Under the pieces are notes generated by a model. The model ran no database searches. It had not been told where the DNA came from and was given only the letters and a program-made list of their open reading frames with translations. DNA of 64,000 nucleotides from Thermoplasmata archaeon (GTDB taxonomy: Archaea; Thermoplasmatota; Thermoplasmata; Thermoplasmatales; Thermoplasmataceae). Within the stretch, counting starts at the first letter, position 1. Each line of letters starts with the position of its first letter. This document shows, piece by piece, positions 8,428 to 17,429 of this stretch. The stretch spans positions 2,643 to 66,642 of the forward strand of contig JAJZLU010000044.1 of NCBI GenBank assembly GCA_021850545.1. The letters run 5' to 3'. Made by a program: the position numbers and the translations under genes.

Positions 8428-9813
8428 ATGCCGCAGGTAAGCTACAAAACAGTTTCACAGATTTCCGGGCCGCTTGTATTCGTGGAGAAGATAGACAACG
8501 CCGCATACAACGAGCTCGTTGAGATCACGCTTGAGAACGGGGAAAAGAGGACAGGCCAGGTGCTTGACACAGGAAGGGGCCTGGCAGTAGTCCAGGTGTT
8601 CGGCCAGACTTCAGGCATGGATGTTAAGGGCACAAAGGTAAAGTTCCTTGGCAACACTGCAAGGGTTTCAGTTTCAGACGACATGTTGGGGCGGATATTC
8701 AACGGGCTTGGCGAGCCAATAGACAACCTTTCGCCCATTGCTAGCAAGGAGAGGGTCGAGATTGTGGGAAACGCTATCAACCCATACTCCAGGGAAGAGC
8801 CATCAGAATTCATTGAGACCGGCATATCCACAATCGACGGAATGAACACGCTCGTGAGGGGACAGAAACTTCCCATATTCTCAGGCTCTGGGCTTGCGCA
8901 TAACAGGCTTGCAGCACAGATTGCAAGGCAGGCAAAGGTTCTTGGCAGCGATGAGAACTTCGCTGTGATATTCGGTGCTATGGGTATCACAAGTGAGGAA
9001 GCAAACTACTTCGTGAATGAATTCACCAAAACCGGTGCAATCTCAAGGTCAGTCCTGTTCCTTAACCTTTCATCCGATCCGAGCATGGAGAGGATCATCC
9101 TCCCAAAGGTCGCACTTACAACAGCTGAATACCTTGCATATGAGAAGGAAATGCACATTCTGGTTATCCTTTCAGACATGACCAACTACTGCGAAGCCCT
9201 GAGGGAAATATCATCAGCGAGGGAGGAAGTCCCCGGAAGGAGAGGCTTCCCCGGGTACATGTACACCGATCTTTCCACCATATACGAGAGGGCAGGAAAG
9301 ATCAGGGGCAAGAACGGCTCCATCACTCAGATTCCAATACTCACCATGCCAGGTGACGATATCACGAACCCCATACCTGACCTTACAGGATACATTACAG
9401 AGGGTCAGATAGTGCTGAGCAGGGACCTCCAGAGGAAGGGAATATATCCCCCTGTAGATGTTCTGCCTTCGCTGTCTAGGCTCATGAACCAGGGAATCGG
9501 TAAGGGCAGGACAAGAGAGGACCACAGGGGAGTGGCAGACCAGCTGTACGCAGCCTATGCAAACGGAAAGGATCTAAGGTCGCTCAGTGCAATCGTAGGT
9601 GAAGAAGCCCTCGGCGCAAATGACAGGATGTACCTCAAATTCGCGGATGAGTTTGAGAAGAGGTACGTGAACCAGGGCATATACGAGGACAGGTCCATTG
9701 AAGACACGCTGGGGATCAGCTACGACCTCATGTCAATGCTTCCTGAAGGGGACATGAAGAGGCTGAAGACAGACTTCATAAAGAAATACGGAAAGTGGAA
9801 CAAGGAGGAGTAA
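8428..9813 (+). CDS. atpB: A-type ATP synthase non-catalytic subunit B
   Basis: Regulatory partner of subunit A in the A3B3 head. The 461-residue protein has the beta-barrel N-domain, a degenerate P-loop region reading [19 protein letters not shown] (the normal signature of B subunits, lacking the Walker lysine), and the conserved [21 protein letters not shown] stretch seen in all A/V-type B subunits. It starts immediately after the atpA stop and its own stop overlaps the atpD start by 1 bp. Confidence 0.97.
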   Translation: MPQVSYKTVSQISGPLVFVEKIDNAAYNELVEITLENGEKRTGQVLDTGRGLAVVQVFGQTSGMDVKGTKVKFLGNTARVSVSDDMLGRIFNGLGEPIDNLSPIASKERVEIVGNAINPYSREEPSEFIETGISTIDGMNTLVRGQKLPIFSGSGLAHNRLAAQIARQAKVLGSDENFAVIFGAMGITSEEANYFVNEFTKTGAISRSVLFLNLSSDPSMERIILPKVALTTAEYLAYEKEMHILVILSDMTNYCEALREISSAREEVPGRRGFPGYMYTDLSTIYERAGKIRGKNGSITQIPILTMPGDDITNPIPDLTGYITEGQIVLSRDLQRKGIYPPVDVLPSLSRLMNQGIGKGRTREDHRGVADQLYAAYANGKDLRSLSAIVGEEALGANDRMYLKFADEFEKRYVNQGIYEDRSIEDTLGISYDLMSMLPEGDMKRLKTDFIKKYGKWNKEE

Positions 9814-10457
9814 TGGCACAGACTGAGCTGAAACCCACAAGGATTGAACTCATTCGCACCAGGAGAAGGATAAAGTTGGCCAAGAGAGGGCTTGATCTCC
9901 TGAAGATGAAGAGGTCATCCCTAGTAATGGAGTTCTTCAACATCAGCAGAAGTGTCAAGGGACTCAGGGAGAATCTTAGGTCTGATATAGGGGACGCACT
10001 GGATACCCTGAAGGCGGCCGAAATCATATCAGGAACCATGAACCTGGAGAGGATCGCGTACATGTCAGCAGATTCTACCGTAGGAGTGAACCTGAAGAAT
10101 GTCATGGGGGTCAGGATCCCGGAACTGAGCAGGAACTACAACCAGACTATCCTGTCAAACCAGTACAGGGCCATATCTGTCCCCACAGCGGTCAATGACG
10201 CAATAAAGAAGTTTGAAAATATTTACACCCAGATAGTGGAGATTGCAGAGAAGGAAAACTCCATGCGGAAGCTTCTCCATGAAATAGACAAGACCAAGAG
10301 GCGCTCCAACGCCATCGAGAACATACTTATTCCGCAGCTCACTTATTCAGCTAAGATCATCAGGATGAGGCTGGATGAGATCGAGAGGGACATGTTCACC
10401 ACACTGAAAATGGTAAAGAGGAAGATTAACAGGAAATCCCAGGAGGCAGTTGCCTGA
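9813..10457 (+). CDS. atpD: A-type ATP synthase subunit D (central stalk)
   Basis: Main coiled-coil shaft of the central stalk. The 214-residue protein opens with the family pattern TRIELIRTRRRIKLAKRG and is helical throughout, with N- and C-terminal helices forming the coiled coil. I take the ATG at 9813, which overlaps the atpB TAA, because GGAGGAG lies directly upstream at 9804-9810; a longer GTG frame from 9795 would only read through that ribosome binding site. Its TGA overlaps the start of the 57-codon ORF that follows. Confidence 0.92.
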   Translation: MAQTELKPTRIELIRTRRRIKLAKRGLDLLKMKRSSLVMEFFNISRSVKGLRENLRSDIGDALDTLKAAEIISGTMNLERIAYMSADSTVGVNLKNVMGVRIPELSRNYNQTILSNQYRAISVPTAVNDAIKKFENIYTQIVEIAEKENSMRKLLHEIDKTKRRSNAIENILIPQLTYSAKIIRMRLDEIERDMFTTLKMVKRKINRKSQEAVA

Positions 10458-10630
10458 TGAAGTTCTGGAAGCAGCAGCTGAAGCTGGACAGGAACAGGGT
10501 ATTCACGAGGGAGGAGCTCTTGAGAAACAGGAATCTCAGGAGGTTCAAGAAGCTGAGGACTTTCTTCCTGCTCTTCAATCCCATGGTGTCCATTGTGCTG
10601 CTTTCAATGCTCTTTACAGGGGTGATCTGA
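10457..10630 (+). CDS. Small basic single-pass membrane protein between atpD and atpH
   Basis: A 57-codon frame whose ATG shares one base with the atpD TGA and whose TGA lies 1 bp before the atpH ATG. The first 35 residues are strongly basic (MKFWKQQLKLDRNRVFTREE, then RNRNLRRFKKLR), and residues 36-57 form one hydrophobic helix (FFLLFNPMVSIVLLSMLFTG). Codon choice matches neighbouring genes. This is a small tail-anchored-like membrane protein embedded in the ATPase operon, a place where an accessory or assembly factor would be expected. It is not a recognised ATPase subunit and no function is assigned. Confidence 0.7.
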   Translation: MKFWKQQLKLDRNRVFTREELLRNRNLRRFKKLRTFFLLFNPMVSIVLLSMLFTGVI

Positions 10631-10631
10631 A

Positions 10632-10955
10632 ATGGAAGATCTTGAAACACTTAAGGTAATCAAGGAAAAGGAAAACTCAATCAACAACGAAGTCGCACTT
10701 CTCAAGAACGAGAAAGATAAACAGCTTCAGGAAATGGAAGCCCAGTTTGCATTGAAGGTGAAAGAAAACGAGGAAAATCTCAGGCTCCAGGCTGCAAAGG
10801 AAGTTGCCGATGTCACTGGCAAGGCTAAGTCCAGGGCGGAGAGCATGGTTCTTTCAAGCAGGGAAAAAGCTGACAGGCTGAAGCTGAAACTATCAGACAG
10901 GGAAATAGAGAAGATTGCTTCTGATCTGCTGAAATCCTATCTAGAGGGTATGTAA
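10632..10955 (+). CDS. atpH: A-type ATP synthase subunit H (peripheral stalk coiled coil)
   Basis: A 107-residue, almost continuous coiled coil rich in Lys, Glu and Ala (residues about 5-95). In A-ATPases this subunit (also called G or AhaH) pairs with subunit E to form the peripheral stalks. Its length, its composition and its position directly before atpI support the call; sequence motifs in this family are weak. It overlaps the atpI ATG by 1 bp. Confidence 0.8.
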   Translation: MEDLETLKVIKEKENSINNEVALLKNEKDKQLQEMEAQFALKVKENEENLRLQAAKEVADVTGKAKSRAESMVLSSREKADRLKLKLSDREIEKIASDLLKSYLEGM

Positions 10956-12976
10956 TGGCACTGATGCCGGAGAAGATGCTGAGAGTAAGGATCATCGGAT
11001 CCAACATGCGCAAGGACCACATCATTACCGCGCTCCATGACGCAGGGGTCATACAGCTTGAAAATGTTGAACCCGATCTCACAAGGGCCATGGGCCAGGC
11101 AAAACCCGGCGAACTGTACAGGAAAGTGAACAGGTACCTCCAGATATACAGGGGATACGAGAACATACTTCCCCACCTTCCTGTGAAAAACACCAGGGCA
11201 TTCGGAAGCATGGATGAGCTCCTTTCAGAGGCTTCAAAAATCGATCTCGAGGAAGAGCTGAAAGTGCTCAAGTCCAGGGAGTCGGACCTCCTGTCGGAAA
11301 TAAAGGAGATAAACAACAGGCTGGAGGCTGTGGGCTCCCTGATGGGCCTTGATTATGACCTTTCAATTTTCAACGGATCGGCCATCTCATCATACATCGC
11401 AAATGGCTTTGAGGACGGGGACGCGGTTTCCGTTATCAGGGAAAAGCTTCCCGAAGCAACCGTTTTCAAGCTTCCCAACCAGTCCGTGGTTGTCACAATT
11501 CCGGCAAGGAAGGATGCAGAACTTGCCAGGGTGGCTTCAGAACTTAAGTTCTCCATATCGCACATTCCTGAGATGTCGGGAAAACCTGAGGAATACAGCA
11601 GTGCCATGAAGGAAAGGCTTTCCGCAAAGACTAAAGACCTTGATGGGGTCCACAGTGAACTCAGGGAACTTTCTGAGCAGTATTATGAGCCTATCGCCCA
11701 GATCAGGGAACAGCTTGAGATCGAAAACAGGAAACTTGAGGTATCAGACAAGCTTGCCTCAACCCAGGATTCTTTCGCACTTGAAGGCTGGGTTCCCCAG
11801 AAACACTACCAGTCAATGGTGTCTCTGGTGAACGGCGCGGCCGAAAACAGCGTAATCATAAAGACCATTGAGACAAAGGAGGATCCGCCCACGCTTCTCT
11901 CAAACCCAAAAAGGTTCAGGGTCTTTGAGTTCTTCATCAATTTCTATTCGCTTCCCAAGGAGTTTGAGTTTGATCCCACCATGATTTTCGGCTTCATCTT
12001 CCCGTTCTTCTTCGGCCTCATGGTGGGAGACTGGGGTTACGGGCTTGTAATCCTTGCAGGCGCAATATGGATGAAGAGAAAGCTGACAACTCCGGGAGCC
12101 AAAACCATCCTTCCAAAGGGACTTACCAATTTCGCAATGACAGTCTTCGGACGGAACGCGCTTCTGGTTTTGGCCAGGACACTGGTACCAGGCGCACTTG
12201 TAGCCATAGTGGTGGGACTGCTTTTCAACGGTTTCTTCGGCTTTCCGCTTCTTCCTGTAACAGTGTTTGAAGTGGCTCCCAAGTTCACGGCTAGCATCAT
12301 GGGATTCCCCCCTCAGCCATCAATCGTGCTTTTCCATCTTACGCTGGTGATACCCAAACTCCTCCTCTTCACGGGATACATCGGGCTTGCAATGGTATCA
12401 TTCGGGCTTGTGCTGGGCCTGGCGAACGAGGCGAGGCGCAAGCACTGGAAGGGAGTCGGTGCAAAGGTCGGATGGCTCCTCATGGCCTGGGGAATCGCAA
12501 TGTTCGGCCTGAACCTGATCCAGCATTCCAGCAATTTCTCATTCAGCCTTGCCACAAATCCGGTTGCTCCTATTTCCCTAGCTGGATTCATAGTGGGATT
12601 GGTGATAATGGCAGTCTCAGAGGGCACCGGCGGGCTGATAGAAATACCCTCAATCATCAGCCATATCCTTTCATACACCAGGATTCTGGGTATACTGCTT
12701 GCTGCAGTGTACCTGTCATATGTGCTTGACCTCATATTCCTCAAGGGGGTATCCAAGAGCCCTGCATTTGCCGCAATTGGGATACTTGTCCTCATTCTTG
12801 GGCAGCTTTTCACAATAGGCATAGCAATACTTGAGCCAGGAATACAGGGCGCAAGGCTTATTTATGTGGAATTTTTCTCAAAATTCTATTACGGGAATGG
12901 AAAGATATTCAGGCCATTCAAGACCACAAGAAAATACACCACGCCAAAATTCAGCCTGGAACCAGCCAAGAAGTAA
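10955..12976 (+). CDS. atpI: A-type ATP synthase subunit I (membrane stator, a subunit)
   Basis: Large stator subunit that forms the ion channel against the K ring. The 673-residue protein has a cytosolic N-terminal half (about 1-330) with coiled-coil arms that receive the peripheral stalks, then about seven to eight membrane helices (about 340-650). The essential channel arginine is visible in HILSYTRILGILLA, the conserved a-subunit helix, and FGFIFPFFFGLMVGDWGYG marks the first conserved membrane segment. It is the last gene of the operon. Confidence 0.95.
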   Translation: MALMPEKMLRVRIIGSNMRKDHIITALHDAGVIQLENVEPDLTRAMGQAKPGELYRKVNRYLQIYRGYENILPHLPVKNTRAFGSMDELLSEASKIDLEEELKVLKSRESDLLSEIKEINNRLEAVGSLMGLDYDLSIFNGSAISSYIANGFEDGDAVSVIREKLPEATVFKLPNQSVVVTIPARKDAELARVASELKFSISHIPEMSGKPEEYSSAMKERLSAKTKDLDGVHSELRELSEQYYEPIAQIREQLEIENRKLEVSDKLASTQDSFALEGWVPQKHYQSMVSLVNGAAENSVIIKTIETKEDPPTLLSNPKRFRVFEFFINFYSLPKEFEFDPTMIFGFIFPFFFGLMVGDWGYGLVILAGAIWMKRKLTTPGAKTILPKGLTNFAMTVFGRNALLVLARTLVPGALVAIVVGLLFNGFFGFPLLPVTVFEVAPKFTASIMGFPPQPSIVLFHLTLVIPKLLLFTGYIGLAMVSFGLVLGLANEARRKHWKGVGAKVGWLLMAWGIAMFGLNLIQHSSNFSFSLATNPVAPISLAGFIVGLVIMAVSEGTGGLIEIPSIISHILSYTRILGILLAAVYLSYVLDLIFLKGVSKSPAFAAIGILVLILGQLFTIGIAILEPGIQGARLIYVEFFSKFYYGNGKIFRPFKTTRKYTTPKFSLEPAKK

Positions 12977-12978
12977 GA

Positions 12979-13227
12979 TTATCCGGGCGAACCCACCCTT
13001 TTTCCATTTCCTAGTTTCATATACTTTCTAAGGGCTATTACTGTCCAAGCCGCTTCTATTACACCAAAGGGCCAGGTTCCTGAAAGAAATCCGTAAGCTG
13101 AGGATCCAATGCAGGTAAGCCCGAACAGAAGCGTATAAATCCGGGACTTAGGCTCCAGCGCATAGAATGCCATCATGACTGCCAGGTCAATGGCGCCAAG
13201 GATATTGAGAATGGAAAGCGGTTCCAT
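12979..13227 (-). CDS. Small integral membrane protein
   Basis: An 82-residue protein with three predicted membrane helices (about 4-22, 30-46, 50-66) and a short basic C-terminus (RKYMKLGNGKR). The segment GTWPFGVIEAAWTVIALRKY is typical of small membrane proteins of unknown function found in many bacteria and archaea. It is convergent with atpI, its stop lying 3 bp beyond the atpI stop. The function is not known; the hydrophobic profile and codon use support it as a real gene. Confidence 0.65.
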   Translation of the reverse strand: MEPLSILNILGAIDLAVMMAFYALEPKSRIYTLLFGLTCIGSSAYGFLSGTWPFGVIEAAWTVIALRKYMKLGNGKRVGSPG

Positions 13228-13279
13228 GGCTGAGAATTAAAAACTAATTTAAGAATGCAGGGATTGCAAATGGATCCCA

Positions 13280-13732
13280 TTGGAACCTGAAAAGATGGCG
13301 GCCATAGCAGACAGGATTGCTGCAGGAATTACTCCAAGGAAGTTTCCTGATGATTACGCTGAACCTGATCCCCACGGAGAGACAACACACATCCCCCGGG
13401 GAAAGGAAGTGAGCATGTACAGGGAACTCGAAGGAGTCTTTGTCATGATCGATGGGGACAGGCTGTTCTTCAACCAGCCTGCTTTCGCCAAATTCATATT
13501 CTATTGCGCCAAAGCCGGGGTTACTGAGGTTGCTGTTCCCGATGCAAAGGTGGCGAAGAAGGCCGTGAAAGGGTTGGAGCAGGAGATCGGCACAGTCACT
13601 TACAAAATAGAAAGCGAACTTGAAAACCTGAATCTACAGGAAGAAGAAAAGAGGTTAATTTTCCAGGCAGCTCTTGACAGGCTGGGTCTTGGCTACTACT
13701 CTGAAATTGTATCTAGGGAAGAGCTCTGGTAG
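13280..13732 (+). CDS. Conserved-looking hypothetical protein, 150 aa
   Basis: Not recognised. A soluble protein with a Pro/Asp-rich N-terminal part (ITPRKFPDDYAEPDPHGETT), a central beta/alpha segment (GVFVMIDGDRLFFNQPAFAKFIFYCAKAG reads like a ligand- or protein-binding sheet) and a helical C-terminus. No metal, nucleotide or membrane motif is seen. The frame opens with TTG at 13280; an ATG at 13295 (MAAIADRIAAG) is an alternative start. A TATA-like AATTTAAGA around 13243-13251 lies between it and the divergent membrane protein. Confidence 0.7.
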   Translation: MEPEKMAAIADRIAAGITPRKFPDDYAEPDPHGETTHIPRGKEVSMYRELEGVFVMIDGDRLFFNQPAFAKFIFYCAKAGVTEVAVPDAKVAKKAVKGLEQEIGTVTYKIESELENLNLQEEEKRLIFQAALDRLGLGYYSEIVSREELW

Positions 13733-13905
13733 GCTGCAGAACAGCCTCACCGTTCAGTAACTTTTCCAGCGCTGGCCCAGTTCCTTTGGCCTTTGTGGGG
13801 GTATTTGGGTTCCTCCCGATTGCCTCAAACTATTCTTAAGCACTCTCTACAAATATCTAAAAATACCACTACAGAATGCAATTCTAAGGAAATAGAGTGA
13901 AATAA
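13733..13905 (+). promoter_or_regulatory. Intergenic region with ubiX promoter
   Basis: A 173-bp gap. An A/T-rich element ATCTAAAAATACC at about 13856-13868 lies at TATA distance from a predicted start near 13890, and AAGGAAATAG just before the ATG at 13906 can act as a ribosome binding site. Nothing else of note is seen. Confidence 0.4.
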
Positions 13906-14493
13906 ATGGCAAAAAGAATAGTTGTAGCCATAACAGGTTCAACTGGAGCTGTTTACGGCTACAGGATGCTTCTTGCAGCAAGTAAGGTTAAGGGCCTGGA
14001 AACCCATGTGATTATTTCCGAAGGCGCCACAAAGACCATAAAGCTTGAAACAGGCATGGAAGCAAGCGAGCTTGAAAAGCTTGCATTCAGGGTATATGAC
14101 GAGTTTGATTTCACAGCCAATATAGCAAGTGGCTCATTCATCACCTCCGGTATGGTTGTGGCCCCATGTTCAATGAAGACCCTGTCATCAATCGCAATGG
14201 GTTTCGAGCATAATCTGGTCTCGAGGGCAGGCATGGTTACGCTTAAGGAGAAGAGGCCGCTCATACTTCTGGCAAGAGAGACTCCGCTAAACCTAATTCA
14301 CCTGAGGAACATGGTGCAGGTTACCGAGGCAGGAGGCACAATCATGCCACCACTGCCCCCGTTATACTTCGGGGAGAAGGACATAACAAAGCTGGTTGAT
14401 CTAACTGTTGGCAGGGTGCTGAATATGCTTGGAGTAGAAACCGGCCTGATGAGGGAATGGGGCTCTGAAGGCAACTCGCCAGAACTGGATTGA
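13906..14493 (+). CDS. ubiX: Flavin prenyltransferase (UbiX/Pad1 family)
   Basis: Transfers a dimethylallyl group to FMN to make prenylated FMN, the cofactor of UbiD-type decarboxylases. The 195-residue protein shows the Rossmann start AITGSTGAVYGYRML (residues 8-22), the conserved APCSMKTLSSIAMG loop (about 85-98) that binds FMN and prenyl phosphate, and the C-terminal RETPLNLIHLRNM motif. UbiX enzymes use dimethylallyl phosphate or diphosphate, so this gene links to the isoprenoid genes at the start of the window. No UbiD partner is in the window. Confidence 0.93.
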   Translation: MAKRIVVAITGSTGAVYGYRMLLAASKVKGLETHVIISEGATKTIKLETGMEASELEKLAFRVYDEFDFTANIASGSFITSGMVVAPCSMKTLSSIAMGFEHNLVSRAGMVTLKEKRPLILLARETPLNLIHLRNMVQVTEAGGTIMPPLPPLYFGEKDITKLVDLTVGRVLNMLGVETGLMREWGSEGNSPELD

Positions 14494-14670
14494 TGCCCAT
14501 TTGCTCTTTTATCTATAAGGGAAAATTTTCTAGACAATGTGACGAAGTTTTCCATAAGCTGAGAAACGAATCCACCGCCATTTTTGCACAGTAAGCTTTT
14601 GGGCGAAATAGCTGCAAACATCAAAGTTACCAGAGCATGAAAAACATTGGCAGATTAGGGGGTCATCTAT

Positions 14671-15213
14671 TCAGGGCTGGAGCCTCTCAATATGTGCCTT
14701 TAGCATCCCAAAGGAATGCTGGTAATGATCCCTGACATGCTCCTCCTGGAATCTCAGGTCAGAAATGAGCGGGGATTTCTCAGAATAGTCCATGGATACG
14801 TCAACAATGGATGCTGAATAAAGCGCTTCGTCATTCTCTTCCCAGGAATTGACCCTCTTTGCATTGAGGACAATGTACAGAACAGATGGAAGATCCTGGA
14901 AAATGAGAGTGCATCTCCCCCTGCTCCTCAGAAGGACCTGTGATCTTGATTTCCTGTACACAAGAAGGAAGATTTTCTCATGGTTCTGCGCCACCACCTG
15001 GTAGGGCGAAAGAAGTGCGACGTGCGGAAATTCATTCTGGTCTACGGTCAGCAGGAATACAACACTGTTCTCCCTGTTTTCCCTCGAAAAAATAAGTTTT
15101 TCCAATACATTGTCAGGCAAACTGGCGCCAATTGAAGTTGACATGCCTTTGGATTTTCCTGAGGTTAAAATGTTTTGTTGGTATGCAAAATTTGGTATTG
15201 GGCTTAGGTTCAT
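14671..15213 (-). CDS. Pyridoxamine-oxidase-like flavin-binding protein
   Basis: A 180-residue protein with the split beta-barrel pattern of the pyridoxamine 5'-phosphate oxidase/FMN-binding superfamily: VVFLLTVDQNEFPHVALLSP (about 50-69), then KIFLLVYRKSRSQVLLRSRG and CTLIFQDLPSVLYIVLNAKRV. The substrate and even flavin use are unproven. Its ATG at 15213 overlaps the stop of the upstream rhodanese gene by 4 bp (ATGA), which supports this start over an internal ATG 23 codons later and indicates a two-gene operon. Confidence 0.7.
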   Translation of the reverse strand: MNLSPIPNFAYQQNILTSGKSKGMSTSIGASLPDNVLEKLIFSRENRENSVVFLLTVDQNEFPHVALLSPYQVVAQNHEKIFLLVYRKSRSQVLLRSRGRCTLIFQDLPSVLYIVLNAKRVNSWEENDEALYSASIVDVSMDYSEKSPLISDLRFQEEHVRDHYQHSFGMLKAHIERLQP

Positions 15214-15824
15214 TCCTCAAATTCAATGGGAAGCTGTTCGCTTATCCATCTCTGCATGCCGCCTAAAACATTTGCAACATTGAGCCCATTATCGGCAAGG
15301 AAAAGGGCCGCAATCTCGCTCCTGTTTCCGTGGGCGCATACTATGGCATACCTGTCGCTCTTGTTGAACTCATCCAGCCTGGAGGGTAGCTCGTTCATGG
15401 GAATCTTCAAACTGTTCTTTATGGTTCCAGACTGCCATTCGTAAGGTTCCCTGACATCAATGACAGTATACCTGTCAAACTCCCTGTAAAGGTCATCGGG
15501 CGCCATTTCGCCGACGCTTGAGATGGGTTGGCCATCTTCCTTCCATTTTGCAAGGGAATCAGATATTGCCTCAACAACCTCAAGATCAACCTTCTTCAAT
15601 TCCTCGGCGGCTTTTGCGCCAATTTCATGGGTCTCAGCAACTAGACCGAGGGCAATCTTTGTGCCATCAAGCCAGGATTTTATCGATCTTGCCCACCCAT
15701 AAGCGCTGAAAGGCGCATTTACGGACCCGGGGATATGTGCCTTCATGAAGTCGTGGTTGTTCCTCGTGTCTAGCACCACGATCTCTTGAGACTGAATTTT
15801 TTCTAATAATGAAGCGTAGTCCAT
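15210..15824 (-). CDS. Tandem rhodanese-domain protein
   Basis: Two rhodanese domains in about 204 residues. The first (residues about 5-95: VVLDTRNNHDFMKAHIPGSVNAPF) keeps the fold signature but has no active-site cysteine in its loop; the second (about 115-200) has VIDVREPYEWQSGTIKNS and the loop VCAHGNRS with a Cys for persulfide transfer. Thiosulfate sulfurtransferase or sulfur-carrier activity is therefore plausible in domain two only. I place the start at 15824, because AGGAAAT precedes it and a TATA-like GGTTATAAGG lies about 35 bp upstream; a frame 27 codons longer has an unlikely N-terminus. Confidence 0.85.
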   Translation of the reverse strand: MDYASLLEKIQSQEIVVLDTRNNHDFMKAHIPGSVNAPFSAYGWARSIKSWLDGTKIALGLVAETHEIGAKAAEELKKVDLEVVEAISDSLAKWKEDGQPISSVGEMAPDDLYREFDRYTVIDVREPYEWQSGTIKNSLKIPMNELPSRLDEFNKSDRYAIVCAHGNRSEIAALFLADNGLNVANVLGGMQRWISEQLPIEFEE

Positions 15825-16028
15825 ATTTCCTATCGGGTAGCGGATTTGTTTCCCCCTTATAACCTTAACATCCCAGAAAATTACCGCCAGTAAGTACGCA
15901 GGCAAGATGCTGAAAAGTAAACCTTTCCATGGCCATTGTTTTTAAAATTCTGCCATATTTATTTCACAAAGGAGTTAAAACCTACATGGGTTAAAATTAT
16001 ATGGTTGCATAATCTCTTCTGTCGGCAA

Positions 16029-17417
16029 ATGTTTAAACCCGCTGAAGAAAAACAATTAGGACCAAGGCTAGGCATAAGCATTTGGTTTCTAGCGGCGGTT
16101 TTCTTCGCTGTAATGGTTTTTGTAATAGTTAACGTAAGTAATACCTGGAACATTTTCACAATCTATGGAACCCTATCATGGTCATTCGGCATGCCCATGG
16201 TGGTAGTGAGTTTCTATGGTGCCATGAAATCGGGAAGCCTGAAGCTCTCCAGCTATACTGGCAGGGTTTCAAACCTTATTGTTTTTGAAATTCCAACCAT
16301 TGGTTCGCCCGATGTGCTCGGAGCACTTTACCGTGTAGTTGATTCCATCATAAAATTCGCCCCCAACAACCTGGACAACTGGAGGGTCGATGTTGTCACG
16401 GAGGAGCATTCCAAAGCCCTGAGTGAGATCAGATACCACTATTCCTCAGATTCCCATGTCAATATCGTTGTAGTCCCGAAGGGATATGAGACAAAAAGCA
16501 GGTCAATAAACAAGTCAAGGGCTATGCAGTATGGCCTTGATTACCACATTGAGAGGGGAGAGGTGAATGACCAGGTCTGGTATTTCCACCTTGATGATGA
16601 TGCCTCAATAGGGGCAGACACTGTTGCTGCCATAGCAGAACACATAAAGTACAAGGGCAACAAGTATTACATTGCCCAGGGTGTCCTTGCCTTCCCGCAC
16701 CACCTTTCAAAATCAATAATCGCCAAGTTTGCTGATTCAATGAGGCCAACAGATGACCTCACTAGATTCTACTTTTTCACAGCCCTCATAAAGACTCCTC
16801 TGGTGGGGCTTCATGGGGAAAATCTCCTGGTAAGGTCTGACATAGAGGCCGACATTGGCTGGGACAATGGGAACAGGCCCATCTCAGATGACAGCTGCTT
16901 CGGCCTGAGATTCTCAGAGAAATACCCGGGAAAATCCTCATTCCTTCCAGCGTTCACGTATGGCGCTTCGCCCTCCACCGTGAGGGATATGATCAGGCAG
17001 AGAAGGAGATGGCTCGTGGATCTCACAAACCTTGGCATCTATGGTCCCCTTCCATGGAAGTACAGGCTGGTTTTCATCTATTCAGTGCTGTTCTGGAGCA
17101 GCATGGTTGGGCAGAATGTAACTCTGGTGGTCATGATCCTGCAATTCTTCCATGTTATCTCATTCACGCTCATCACCCCGCCCATGGGAGTGATGTGGGC
17201 ATTCACGTTCAGTTTCTGGATATGGTTCTACTGGAACGGCCTGCACATAAACAACAGGGTTTCAGAAAAGCCAGCACCTTTCTGGAAGAGCGCACTGATA
17301 ATGATACCGCTTTTCTTCCTTGTCATAGGGCCGCTTGAACTCCTGGGCGGGGCGCTCGGCATCCTGGCTTTTGTAAGGAACGAGAGAAGGTTTGAGGTTA
17401 TCAGCAAACCTTCCTGA
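16029..17417 (+). CDS. Membrane-bound family 2 glycosyltransferase
   Basis: A processive-type GT2 enzyme with two N-terminal membrane helices (about 15-70), a cytosolic catalytic domain and four C-terminal helices (about 340-450). Catalytic signatures are present in order: HLDDDAS (DxD, nucleotide-sugar/metal binding), PISDDSCFG (the second acidic motif with the base) and RQRRRW, equivalent to QxxRW. The arrangement resembles cellulose-synthase-like and egghead/BRE-3-type beta-mannosyltransferases. It probably builds a surface glycan or glycolipid in the cell membrane. ATG 16029 is preferred because TTAAAATTATATG ends about 26 bp upstream (leaderless); a longer frame from 15936 adds an atypical N-terminus. 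Confidence 0.85.
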   Translation: MFKPAEEKQLGPRLGISIWFLAAVFFAVMVFVIVNVSNTWNIFTIYGTLSWSFGMPMVVVSFYGAMKSGSLKLSSYTGRVSNLIVFEIPTIGSPDVLGALYRVVDSIIKFAPNNLDNWRVDVVTEEHSKALSEIRYHYSSDSHVNIVVVPKGYETKSRSINKSRAMQYGLDYHIERGEVNDQVWYFHLDDDASIGADTVAAIAEHIKYKGNKYYIAQGVLAFPHHLSKSIIAKFADSMRPTDDLTRFYFFTALIKTPLVGLHGENLLVRSDIEADIGWDNGNRPISDDSCFGLRFSEKYPGKSSFLPAFTYGASPSTVRDMIRQRRRWLVDLTNLGIYGPLPWKYRLVFIYSVLFWSSMVGQNVTLVVMILQFFHVISFTLITPPMGVMWAFTFSFWIWFYWNGLHINNRVSEKPAPFWKSALIMIPLFFLVIGPLELLGGALGILAFVRNERRFEVISKPS

Positions 17418-17429
17418 CCGTTTTTCCAG

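Noticed and set aside
9795..10457. Longer AtpD from GTG 9795
   Set aside because: The extra codons are the Shine-Dalgarno region (GGAGGAG) of the ATG at 9813 and lie inside atpB.
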